Origin: Polytrichum commune
Lineage: Eukaryota > Streptophyta > Polytrichopsida > Polytrichales > Polytrichaceae
Assembly: GCA_950295325.1 (NCBI GenBank)
Contig: OX485809.1
Coordinates: forward strand, 25,064,144-25,128,143
Reading direction: 5' to 3'
Length of the DNA stretch: 64,000 bases
The notes under the pieces were generated by a model. That model was not told the origin of the DNA. It did not search any database and saw only the letters and a list, made by a program, of their open reading frames with translations. Below are positions 1 to 11,345 of the stretch, piece after piece; the stretch's first letter is position 1; each line of letters opens with the position of its first letter. The translations under genes and the position numbers were made by a program.

Positions 1-636
1 ATCTTGGACTCAACTTAATTCCACCTTGACTAGAATATTAGGGTGGTCTACGCTCATTTTTTTTATGCTAATTTTCCACCCACATTAATAAGGCTATTCA
101 ACTTACCTTCGTGATAGTTTTCAATCAAAAGACCTATAGTGGTGCATCGATTCCTTGCTTTTATTCCCTAACTTTTGAAGATCATATGAGTCAGGCTCTC
201 ACATTGCATGCATTGCCATGCAAATGAGGGTGTCAAATGTAGGATTAGTCCTAATTGACTACTTTAGTCATTAAGCATTCTCAATTTAGGATACAAGATT
301 AATCTTGAATTACATTTATTCTAATATATAGCGAAGAAGTATAGAGAGAAAAGAACATAAGCGAGGGAGCACCAACATGAGAAGGGTTTGTTTGCTAACA
401 ACCAAGCAAGAGCTAGATATGATGATTCAAGAGTATAGTTGAGGGGATATTGTTGATTTTCCAATACGTTAACTAATGTGCTTATTAATATCTTAGATTA
501 TCAAGGTTTGAGATTGATAAAGTTATGAGGTCCCAACCCCGTAGAGTGGTTTTTATACCTTTATTGTTTTGCTCCATTCAAATGGGATGATATTGTAGAC
601 ACACATTACAACCTCCAAGCCACATACCACCGCTCG
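1..636. other. Non-coding stretch, nothing recognised
   Basis: AT-rich sequence without a convincing reading frame, repeat structure or RNA gene. It ends at the left target duplication of the LINE fragment that follows. Confidence 0.5.
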
Positions 637-652
637 TACTAGCCCTAGATAT
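637..652 (+). repeat. Target-site duplication of LINE fragment (left copy)
   Basis: The 16-mer TACTAGCCCTAGATAT occurs here and again, perfectly, at 1255-1270 directly after a run of eight A. A long target duplication plus an A tail is the signature of target-primed reverse transcription by a non-LTR retrotransposon. Confidence 0.9.
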
Positions 653-1254
653 GGCAATTATGATTGTCTTAACTGGAAGTAAGCCATTTTTGGGGAAAGG
701 ATTCCCAAGAAGTACAGGAAAAATATTAAAATTTGGCAACTCCTTAGAGGCATTACATTGTGGACCCTTTGGGTTGAGCGTAATGACAAAGTTTTTAATC
801 ATGAACATGGGCATGAAACGAAGGTCAAACACCACATGTGGGATGAACTCATCATCTATGCCAAGGCAGCTTGGAAACGGGTGCTTGAACAAATTAAGAT
901 TAGCAGCTTCTCTGCAGCGGCCATGCTCCAAGGGTTCAACAAAACTTGGAGTGCCAAGAATGTTCTCTGTAGGAGGAATTGTCTTCATATTGAGTGGAAC
1001 TGGAAGAGACAATGAAGATAGATTTTGTGGCTTTCGGGGTGGGTTTCTTGGTGATTAGGGGGTTGTCCTTGGCAGGTGGGGTGGGGGTGGTCCTTGGTTG
1101 AGTGGGCTTGGTGGGTTGTCCTTGGTGGGAGGGGTTGTTACTCTTTACGTGGCGGTGTTTCGCGTGCGAGGGGCCCCGCCTCCCCTCTTTGTGGGCGTGT
1201 CTTCTTAGGTTTTTCAATTGGCGTTGGCTCTGTTGGCCTTCCATCTAAAAAAAA
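653..1254 (+). mobile_element. 5'-truncated LINE (non-LTR retrotransposon) insertion
   Basis: A 602-bp insertion bounded by perfect 16-bp direct repeats and ending in eight A (1247-1254). The interior holds the last part of a LINE ORF2 (683-1015) followed by a G/T-rich 3' untranslated region (about 1030-1246). Only the 3' end of the element is present, as expected when reverse transcription stops early. It cannot move on its own. Confidence 0.85.
683..1015 (+). pseudogene. C-terminal remnant of LINE ORF2
   Basis: The frame is open from an in-frame stop at 680-682 to TGA at 1013-1015. The translation contains a Trp-rich segment ending in WTLWVERNDKVF (about 740-790). This resembles the region around the reverse-transcriptase zinc-binding domain at the C-terminus of plant LINE ORF2 proteins, where the pattern W..W.ERN...F is common. 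The endonuclease and reverse-transcriptase domains are missing because of 5' truncation. The family call rests on this motif together with the flanking duplication and A tail; there is no reason to expect a product. Confidence 0.6.
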
Positions 1255-1270
1255 TACTAGCCCTAGATAT
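1255..1270 (+). repeat. Target-site duplication of LINE fragment (right copy)
   Basis: Perfect copy of the 16-mer at 637-652, immediately after the A tail. Confidence 0.9.
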
Positions 1271-3539
1271 TAAGGAAGAAAAACTTTTCCTGCATTTATC
1301 AAGTTGGTTTGAAAGTAGAATCATTGTTGCCAATCTAGACTTTTGCCCAATTGAACTTCGTGGAAGTATAATCTATTGATAGCTAGCCACACAAAATCAA
1401 AGAGGGGCACTACAAAGATTTGTGGAGTAAGCTTAGCCAACACTTATTTGATTGAACCAACTCTAGTAGGTAGAGATTAATAGGGTATAATTGTGGTCTA
1501 CAATGCACATATATGAGTTATATCATATAAACTTGGAGATATACTGGCTTTGAAATGATTAATGCTAGAATATCATACTAATCTGCAACAATTTTCCTGC
1601 TAGGGTGCATGCCAATGCACTAAAAAATCTGGGACCACTTTTGGCATTAAGGACATTTGAATATACTAGTACCAATAGTTTTTTTTTTAATCTTGGCACT
1701 CATAGGTGAGAAACACTACCATATCGAACTTGATTTTGAGGGAACAAGACTCTTTCTACTTCAATAAGATTTGTAAAACTTGATCCAAAACCAACCAAAT
1801 TGATGTCTTCAAGTTGAGCCCTGGGGCAGCTAGCTTATCGTTAGAAAATAGATCCTAATTCTCACACGGTGCAATTGACAAACCCTCTAGATCCCCCAAA
1901 AAATATCAAATTAAATGTCATGATCATTATATGTGAGAAATTGATATTTTTACTTTGGAATTCATATGTGTTTCTAGAGGGGGTCAAGACTCGTTGACCA
2001 TGTGACAGGTGTCTTCTATATTAGACTTCAATGCCATCTTTGAGACATATTTCATTTGTGGTGTTTCCCAAACTTCTACAGATAGTATATACTTACACAA
2101 TATGCCCTTTGTATTTGCCAACTCTATAAGTGTTAAATATCATATGTGTTAACATTTTTTCTACTCTCTACTTGGGGAGATTACAAAGATGTTAATTGTT
2201 AAGTGTTACCTGAATGTGTATTGCCCTCTTTGTATATGTGCCTTCTATATCTATAAACTTGTTATTATACTATATAATACCATATAATATAGCATATTAT
2301 ATAGAACTTCCAATTTACCCTCTATTTGAAATGATGAAGTCCAAGATATTGATTGCAAGTCCCTCTCAAGTCTCGTCAACTCAATTTGTCCTAGTTGCTT
2401 GAACCACAATGTACTAGTGCTCGAATTCTTGAGAAGGTTGCTTTTAACTTTCATATTTGCAAGTCAAATCGCATATCATTAGAAAGCTACTGAAAAGACA
2501 ATTCCAAAGGTAGTAGTGTTGTTGCAATCTAACATCTATGAAGTGAGTTATGCTTGTCCAAAATTTGCCTTCCAAGTCTCCTATAACGGCCGTGAGTTTT
2601 GGCTCTAGAATCTTGAGGGTGTTGTTTTGAGTCTTGTGGATGAACTTTGTGTCCCTCTGGTTTAGGCTCAATTTAGGGGCGGTATAGATGAGAAAGACTT
2701 CAAAGATTAGTTTACACTCATAAGAAAGAAATTTTATTGTATCAATAAAGTCAAGTAGAGTCCTTCATGTAAATCAACTCCAACATACCTCTCTCTATAG
2801 GTGCCTTTTTCATATTAGAGCAATGGAAATAGAGTGAAACTCCTCAATTGTATTTTAAAACTTCATTTAATGTTAATGAAGTGACAATTTGAAGTACTTT
2901 TCCATCTAGAATGAGTTGGGTTGGCCTATAAGGGTTGCTTAGGAAAGAAAGATTTAAGTAGCACTACCTATTTCATTATTTTTTGGAGCAATGTTTGTGG
3001 AGATTTTCTTAATCAACCCTCCAATAACTGGTTGAGCCAGCCCAAAGTTAGTCAGTTGGAACTGGGTCCTACCAAGTTGACCCAATTCATTTCCTTCATT
3101 GCAAACGTTACTTTGGTTGAAATCCGGAATTTAAAATTGGTTAAAGATCCATTTGGTTTAAATTCTAGCCAATTTTCATTTTTGTAGTGTTAATTTTCAG
3201 TCCCTTTGAACTTAGAAAATAAAAACCCCATTATCCTAACCTGGCTTGAAGGCCCCCCACTGGTTGGGGGCTAAGGATTTCCAACCCCTCAAACATACAA
3301 TGGCTTCAACAACTTCAACAATTTCAACACCTTCAAAAAAAATCTAGAGTACAACTAGCATTATCTAAAAACTAGCCACAACAAAAAAATCGGACTATAA
3401 TCAACACTTAACGTGTACATTACAAAGCAAAGATCACTCATTTAATTGTTCATCATAGACACCTACACCATTTGAAGCCATTCAATATGAGAAGTGTTTG
3501 AGGTTAGTATATAACACATCCACAATATAGTAAAATTAC
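1271..3539. other. Non-coding stretch, nothing recognised
   Basis: AT-rich DNA with only short, unconvincing reading frames and no resemblance to known domains. I see no tRNA, rRNA or clear repeat here. Confidence 0.5.
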
Positions 3540-5110
3540 ACGGTATCACATTCGGTGTCCTCTTCCTCAGGGTCATCATGTCTAGTGTAATAGTGTTCAA
3601 GATGCAAAAACAAATACCTAAACTTTGTGTTATTTTTTCAAATTCCTATTACTTCATTGAAAATATCATGGCCACCCTGCACTGGCCCTTCTAATGCAAC
3701 TTCCAAAACATTCTCCAATATTTTGGTTAGCATTATATTTGTATGCTTTGTTTTTATACAGTTATGCACTAAAAAATACACCTTCACAAGTTGCTATGCT
3801 AACGCATTGTACGCTAGCAATCTTAGTAAAAACTACCAAATTTTGATGTTTAAAGTAGTATTCAAAGTAGTATTTAAAGTAGTATCTTCAAAGTAGTATT
3901 CCAAGTTATCAACGCCAATGAAATTTTGAAACTATTATCCAACTAATATGTTGTTGCCTACAACTTAACTAAAAAAACTGTCTTTTAATTACGGTGGGGT
4001 TGATCAAGGGTGGGATCCTCCACATCTTAAGTTTCTGCTAAATATCATATAGAGTACAAAAAACTTCTAAACTAACCACACTCTAAGTAGCTAAACCTAC
4101 TTGACATGAGTTGGACCCAAGGGCAAAACAACCGTCATTACATGATTGTCATCAAATCTAGTTTCTAAAGCTTCACACACCGCCAAAACATTCATTGGAT
4201 CTTGGTCCGTTCCATCTTGTATCATTTCAAACATCATGAAATTTAGCACTCATAATCTCACTTGACAATCTCCTTATATATCCACCTTGAGGACCAAACT
4301 CTGGTAGTATACGATATATGGTGTCCTCATTAAATTTGTCACACTTTAAAGTTGTAGTCTCCTCAATGAAGAGCGTACATATTTGCATAATATTTAATTT
4401 CAACATAAATCCTACAGTTGTCAGATCTACAGATTTATGATGAAATATATGGAATAATATTGACAAAAAATGCAAAATATTAGCCAAAACATATAGAATA
4501 TAAATATACTTTATAATGTGGGGTGTAGTGTATATTATTTGTTCCAAACCATCATCCGTTGTATCTGAATCATTATGGAAATAAATAAGAACACTCTTCA
4601 AACAATCATATAAGGTTATCACAATTTGTCATTGTAACAACCATCTCAAATTTCAATATTTTTTAAAATGTTTATGAGAATCAACAAATATTTCTTGCAA
4701 ACACAACAAAATAATTTTCATTTGTATGATTTTTTAAAATAACGTGTAGTCAAATTCAAAAGACTATTTATTTCTTTTAAAAAATCATTATAACTAAGGG
4801 ATAATCTTGCATCTATTTTTGCCAAATTTTTCTTATGAGCAACACAATGCATTAATTTGATGTAAAGAAGGGGTTTATATTTTCTTTTAACTTTACTGCA
4901 ACACCATTCCTTTTACCCATTATTATTAATGCAATGTTGAAACCAAATCGTACACACTTGTTAAAATCTAGTCTTTATTCCATTATACTTCTTGTTGATG
5001 TTTGCATACATCTTCCAATCTATCTTCTTTGTGTAGCAAACCTAGAAAGACCATCTTCAATAAAAGAAGCAAATACAACTAGATGACCTAATATTAATAT
5101 CCGTAAACTT
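3540..5110 (-). pseudogene. Degenerate hAT-like transposase (DUF4371/ZMYM-like)
   Basis: Read on the minus strand, several blocks in order resemble the C-terminal half of hAT-type transposases common in plants. They are GKRNGVAVKLKENINPFF (about 4920-4865) and HCVAHKKNLA in a shifted frame (about 4845-4815). A longer open segment at 4622-4227 ends FGPQGGYIRRLSSEI. A tail with LEGPVQGGHDIFNEV lies near 3700-3640. The family normally has an intact D-G-A(S) region before the first block; here the expected catalytic Asp region reads FGFNIALIIMG and looks lost. Frames change between blocks and stops interrupt them, so this is an old relic. Boundaries are approximate and no terminal repeats were identified. 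Confidence 0.55.
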
Positions 5111-8100
5111 ATCAATTATACTTCCAAAATATCTTGAGTTTCAAACCCTATCTAGGACTTTCTTTTGCACAACCAATAAAATACAAAAATTATCACAATA
5201 CAATTTTTTTCATCATAGTAGAGTTCTTCCATCATGTTAGTGTTTTACTTTATAAGCAAATAACACAAACAATAATACTTTTAGAAGAGAATAAGCTTCT
5301 TCCCCACATAGTATGCAGCTTGAAACAAAGAGTGCATGGTTTCATCACATGTATTATTCGCCTCTGTAATGTATTTTTTTTACAATACAATTTTTCTATT
5401 GCACGGCCCAAGTTAACCTACTATACTCTTTAGTCAATCTATGGTCTTGGAAGGCTGTTGTTTTGATATTAATTTTGCCGATAGTATTAAAGATTGTCCT
5501 CCCTTTCTTCTCTTAGCAAGTTTTACAAAAAACCTTTGCCCATGTTAGAATTAAACTTAATCCAATTAAATTACATATAGCAAGCATCTTCCATTGGCTT
5601 TGAGCAATTTGCAATGGGGTTAGACCTAGACGAGAATAACAACCATCGGATGAGGACAATTTTTTTTGGATATTGCTATATTATTTTGAGAAATTTTATG
5701 TAGCATGGTTCAAAGGCATCTTTACATTTTTGTCATATTTTTGCAACTTACAAATGAACAAGTATTGGAGGGTTCTAGTATAACTACAACATTTGAAAAC
5801 ATAAAATGTCCTTCACAAACCTAAACAAACATTAGAACTAAACAACATCAATCTAAGTGCAAATCAATAATCTTCTCACATAAGGAGGATCTTTGTAATC
5901 AAACATAACATTGATGAACATGCCCAAGTCTGTTTATCCAACAAAGGCATTTTGAGAACAAAGAAGGGGAAAAAAAAAAAAAAAAAAAAAAAAAACAGTA
6001 AGACTATCAACAATTTTAACCCTAAAAAAATATGACCAACAACAAAAGAAGATCAGCCACAACAACAAAATAAAAATGAACCAAAACAACAAAATTTTAA
6101 AAATATCAAGAAGGACAAGAAGGAGGAGGACTAGCAAAACAACAACAACAACACGTTCACTAAACCAAGAAAGATGACTAGCGAGGATAACAACTACAAC
6201 AACATCAACCTATATTCTAGACCCAAAAAAAATACCAACAAAGATGACAACAACATGATTAAGAGGCACTACCGTTCTCCACCAAAGTCCAAGCCATTGT
6301 CAAAAAGAAGCCAGCGCCGAGCTACTTTCCTGCTGGCCAAATGATACCAAGTCATTACCCTTGTGGGGTCGGCCTTCATCCGGAGTTTTTAAAATTGACC
6401 AGACAAAAACCGGCTCATATCCTCGGGGGTGGTTTAAAATCTAATTCTAACATGGTTAGCCTGCCCCATATCCTAATGTTAGTCTTTCACAGTCAGATGC
6501 ACCGTCACCTCTTTTTCATTTTAACTTGTCATTTCTAAAACTCATCTGTAACTACATTGTTTTGTCTATTTGGAAGGGTTACCATTTGAAATTACACATT
6601 GCTATAATATTTCACTAAGAGTATTATTTCTTACCCAAATAACATAAGTATTAGTATGCACACCAAACAACATGATATAACTTAATAGTTGGTAGAAACT
6701 GATAACATCAGTAAACAGTTACAGCACCACATAACTCCGAATAGTAACCCACACTAATTAGACCAAAGCAGTGTAGCTGCCTGTTTCTCCCCGTTTAATC
6801 GCTTCTAAGTCAACCAACATGACTACATTCAACAGTGTATTAGTACATTCTAAAGTCTTTATATTTGGGACCACATGAGTTCGTGCACTACCCAATTTGT
6901 TAACACCAATCATATGTTCATCACTAATATAATATTATCTTCAAACTGTGAGTGATCGAGTCTCATTCAATGGCAACTTGATTTCAAAAGGTTCTCTATC
7001 ATGTTCACCATTTGCATTTCCTTGTTCAGTATATATCTAGACCTATGTTCGGGGAAAACCGACGGCTAGTTCATTATCAGCCGATGGATTTCTCCTCATG
7101 GCCGGTCCAAATTTCCAACCATCGGATGGCAATCCGACTGTAATTTCAATCCTCCGGCAATTAGCTGATGGACCAGAAAATGTTCCGGAAATGTAGCCGA
7201 TTCTTCTTGTGAGTTACTGGATTTCAGCCGGAAGCATCCAGAGCGCTATTTGTCTGGGGCATCTGATGATGCACTTGAGGAAGTACCCTAAACCTTAAAC
7301 TTTTTGAATTATGCAACCTTTCCATGACTAAATCCAATTACTTCTATGAAGAATTGGGGGACCCTTGGCCTTCAAGCGGTGAAGGCATTGCTAGGTTCAA
7401 TTCCTATCAAGGATATTAACTCTTCAAATTTAAAGTTTTGAACATGCCTTTCTTTTCACTTATTCAAGATTTTGTACTAAGAAATGATTTCTAATAACTT
7501 TTCATACATTTTTAAAACAATTAGTGCCGATATGAATTCCATTTAATCGGATATTGACCAATGAAGATATGAAAATATAGGCAATTGACCGATGGATTTT
7601 ACAAAAGACCGACTCTTGCCGATGTAAATTGGAAAAAATCCGACCCTTCGTAGCAACTACTGGCTTCAAAAACTTCCCAAACTCTGATCTAGACTATACA
7701 GTAAGTACCTAACCCCCTTTCTGCTACTGTACAATCATGCTCATGGCATGCTGACTTGGGAGTTTTTTTTAAGTTGAAAATGGTCAAGAACCTTTGGTCC
7801 GATTCCCAATATGACATACCCACGACAATGTACATGGGGCATTGTATTGTATTTGGCGAAGAGGTCAAAGGCCTTGGGAACCTCGAAGCTGTCATGCATG
7901 CATGCTTAAAGGAAGTAAAGTGGATTAGACTATAAAACGATTTTCCATCAACTACATTAAATTTATCACTTCACTTTGCAGTACATGTAGCAGGACAAAA
8001 GAATGTACTGCAGATGTGCCAGTAAAAATATAACCACATGATCGAGTCTGGAGGCGTGAAATTTGGGACCCAAGAAATAGAATTCAATTCCGGTTTTGCA

Positions 8101-8925
8101 CTTTAATCCCTAAAGTGGTCATCAGAGGTAACTCACAAAGCATATATGTACTATATATAATGCCATACACAGCTTTTGGGATTGCATGAATAGTACTATG
8201 TATTATATTTATGATGTATAGTAGTATTATGAAAACATGATACTCCAGGAAATTCATGAAGTTGATATTCCAATGGAAATTACAATGGGATGCGTTTTAG
8301 ACTACCTCTATACTGTTAGAGTTGCGGTATACATTCATGGTTTCTAGAGAATGTATTTCAAAGCATTTTATTTCAAGAAATACTCCTAGATTCACGTCTA
8401 AGCAAAGATTGAGTTGATATGCTATTGCCTTGAATTAGGAGGAGGTTCAATGATGGGGTGGAGAAAAGGAGAAACATACAAGTCAATGTAGTCGTTAAAT
8501 ACTACCTTAAAATTTAGAACACATTTTGTAATATAAATTATAACAAATTGACATAACGTTACTCAGCTAATGAATCGTTATGTTCATAGACCCAATTCTA
8601 GATTCATGAATAAAGACTCTGGATGTTGGAATCCCACTTTTTCATACTGAATCTAAAGTTAGGGTAGCTGAACACAACTCATCAGGTAAGTAATGTTATG
8701 AATAATCAGTTTTGGATGTTTGACCACTTCAAAGACCATATAAAAAGGTTTGATCAAATGTTCTTTATAATTTTATGCGAAAAAGACGGTGCAAAACTTT
8801 ATTAGCTACAACATGAAAATAGAATTCAATTAAAATATAAAGTAACTGTTTTGAAAACCTCTAAGTTGACTTGAAAGAACACATGACCTAATAAGGGTTT
8901 ATAAGGGTTGGTTACCAAAAACCAA
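5111..8925. other. Non-coding stretch with low-complexity tract
   Basis: No gene recognised. Around 7040-7650 the words CCGATGG and GACCGA recur irregularly, suggesting a decayed repeat of unknown type. The rest is unremarkable AT-rich DNA. Confidence 0.4.
5961..6250. repeat. Poly(A) run and CAA-rich low-complexity tract
   Basis: Twenty-six consecutive A at 5970-5995, followed by about 250 bp rich in AAC/CAA words. The minus-strand reading frame here (Leu/Phe-rich) is a composition artefact. The long A run could mark the 3' end of an old retroposed sequence, but I found no flanking duplication. Confidence 0.7.
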
Positions 8926-9020
8926 CACCAAACCTAAAACCAACATTGTATATCACATACATACATTTATTGCTTCTAAATGTATACGTGTGGTACATAG
9001 TGTTGGTTTTAGGTTTGGTG
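8926..9020. repeat. Imperfect hairpin / MITE-like inverted repeat
   Basis: The arms 8926-8945 and 9001-9020 are perfect 20-bp reverse complements (CACCAAACCTAAAACCAACA and its complement). The inner halves also pair imperfectly, about 17 of 24 positions by eye, leaving a loop of about 7 nt near 8971-8976. The whole folds as a hairpin of about 95 nt. It could be a very small MITE or foldback piece, or a young inverted-repeat locus able to give small RNAs. No target duplication was found. Confidence 0.65.
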
Positions 9021-10151
9021 GTGAATTTGAGTACACACACCTTAGCTCCTAATTGTCTAGGAGGCTATATCCAAATGTCAAAATGCAAACATGTAGTTAG
9101 GTTTTTGTTATGACTGAAATAATTAACCAAAACCCAATATACAAACTCCCAAGGAAGGCTTTTACTAGTGTCTATTACAAGCATTTGTCACATTATAGTT
9201 CATTAATCAGACAATAGGGTTGCTATCTTCACTCTAAAACATCACTTATCCATCTTTTACTCTATTTTCTCTTGAGGTTTCCTCTCATTGTTTCTCATTT
9301 AGTGGGGTATGTGTGTCAGTAATTGTAAGTATTCATCTCGTCATGAGATTGTAGAACAATAGTCTTTTGAGAACAATAGTCTTTGAGTATCACAATTGTC
9401 TTTGGTAATCATTGGCCAATGCATCTTCAAATCACAACAATTCCTTCATAAATCAGTCAATGTTAATTCCAATACAAGTCAAATTGTTTATTCCTTAGTT
9501 CCAAGATTTAACCATTACTCACAACTTATGCAACTAATAACAATTATTAGGGTCAAGCTATAGTCTTGATTGCCCTGCACAACCTGCCACAACAACATCA
9601 ACCAGGGTTACACACAAGACAATAGTTGATCTGGTTAATATGCGCTTATACTCAAAGATCAAATGCTCTAGATTATGTATTAATTTAAAATTCTCTTTCA
9701 ATCTAGGATAACTTATGCCTAAATCTCCTTGATAATCCAAAGTTTATCCTAACTTAGATTCATATAAACTCTCTTAACTTCTCAATTCCTCTGTTAATCA
9801 ACTGATCAGAAGTAACTTCTCATCACTTCAATTAATCGGGGGTTCTCTCATTAAACTGACTCATTAGACTTTACTCCTATCAGCCTATAGAGTTTATCTT
9901 CACTATAATCACACTCGATTAAACGATTTAATCTTTCCTTCCTCACTATCTCTCACGGGCTCAACTATAGGCTATCGTGTCATTCACAGACCGACGCTCA
10001 ATATTCCCACTTCCTTATAGTGCCTATCACAGGCCTCAACTATAGCCAATAGTTTATTTTCAAATTGTCTCTAGGCCTTCCGGCTTCTCCCCTCTCTCAA
10101 GGTAGTTCGGGTCATCGTTCAACGATACTCTTGACTTATCCTACCTCTCCT

Positions 10152-10155
<4 letters not shown>

Positions 10156-10193
<38 letters not shown>
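10156..10193. repeat. (TC)n microsatellite
   Basis: Nineteen uninterrupted TC dinucleotides within a pyrimidine-rich region. Confidence 0.95.
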
Positions 10194-10197
<4 letters not shown>

Positions 10198-10989
10198 ACA
10201 CCCTATGTTCATAGTTCGACTTAATTCCTCACCCTTCATGTTTTTATCACTCGATTTCTATCAGACTGAAGGTATTTCCTCACTCAGACAATAATTCACT
10301 CACATAACAATCTTCGCACTCCTGATTCACAACTTCAATTTGCTCAACTATATTCAAGAATTCCTTCTCGATTGTTTATTCCTCCCTCTCTCATTCACAA
10401 CCTCTTTCACTTAGACATTGATTCATCCTCTCTCAATCTCTCATTGCTCTCTGCAATTTGCACTATATCAATTCCATTCTTAATTTTGTCCTTCACAATT
10501 TACTTCTTTTTCTCAATTTCAGAGTCTCTCATCCTCACTCCCAGCTTGTTCAATTCTTTGCCCACCTTGCTTCATCTTTATCAACTCTCACACACTCACT
10601 CTTGCAATCCTAGCCTTAGTCAATTGTAATTACAACAACAGAATATGGTTAACCAATCTTGCATTTATGCAATCCAAACAAGTAAATAGTTCATCGAAGC
10701 TTCACCCATTCAAGGCCGACAACAATCAATATCACAATAAATTTAAACATAGACTAGTAATCCTACAATCACTACGGTGATTACTCAGTTCTTGGAAAAT
10801 AGTTTAATTATTGTCCTCATGCAATCTGGGTTGAGGGAGACAAGCCTATGGTTTTACTCTGCGCTCAAAATTACTCAGTGTATGTCTACATCTTTCCCCC
10901 TCGCCAACCCTCTTGGCTCGGCGGGGAAGACGATAGTTGTTGTAACTAACTAGGGCCACCTATGCCCACGACTATAGCTATAATTACCT

Positions 10990-11345
10990 TCCTAGCAGAG
11001 CCCTACATCGGGCGCCCATACCCATGCCCATGCCCATACCCACCCATGCCCATGGGTTTTGGGTGGGCATGGGTGCAATATTACTGTTCATGGGCGGGCA
11101 TGGGTGGGCATGGCTGCGCTATTATTGTTCATGGGCGGGCATGGGCGGGCATGGGTGGGCATGGGTGGGGCATAATTACACAATTACACAATTACACAAT
11201 ACACATTACATAATTTTTGAATACATGGGCGCAATTTGAATAGCATGGGTGGGCACATGTCATGCTATGTGTGGGCATGGGTGGGCATGGGTGCGCACAT
11301 GTCATGCTATGGGTGGGCATGGGTGGGCATAGGTCGTTGCTGATG
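10990..11345. repeat. GGGCATGGGTG-type minisatellite
   Basis: Irregular tandem copies of GGGCATGGGTGGGCATGG-like words, broken near 11165-11230 by short A/C-rich text and resuming to about 11345. The plus-strand frames encode Met-Gly-His-Trp repeats and are not taken as genes. Confidence 0.85.
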
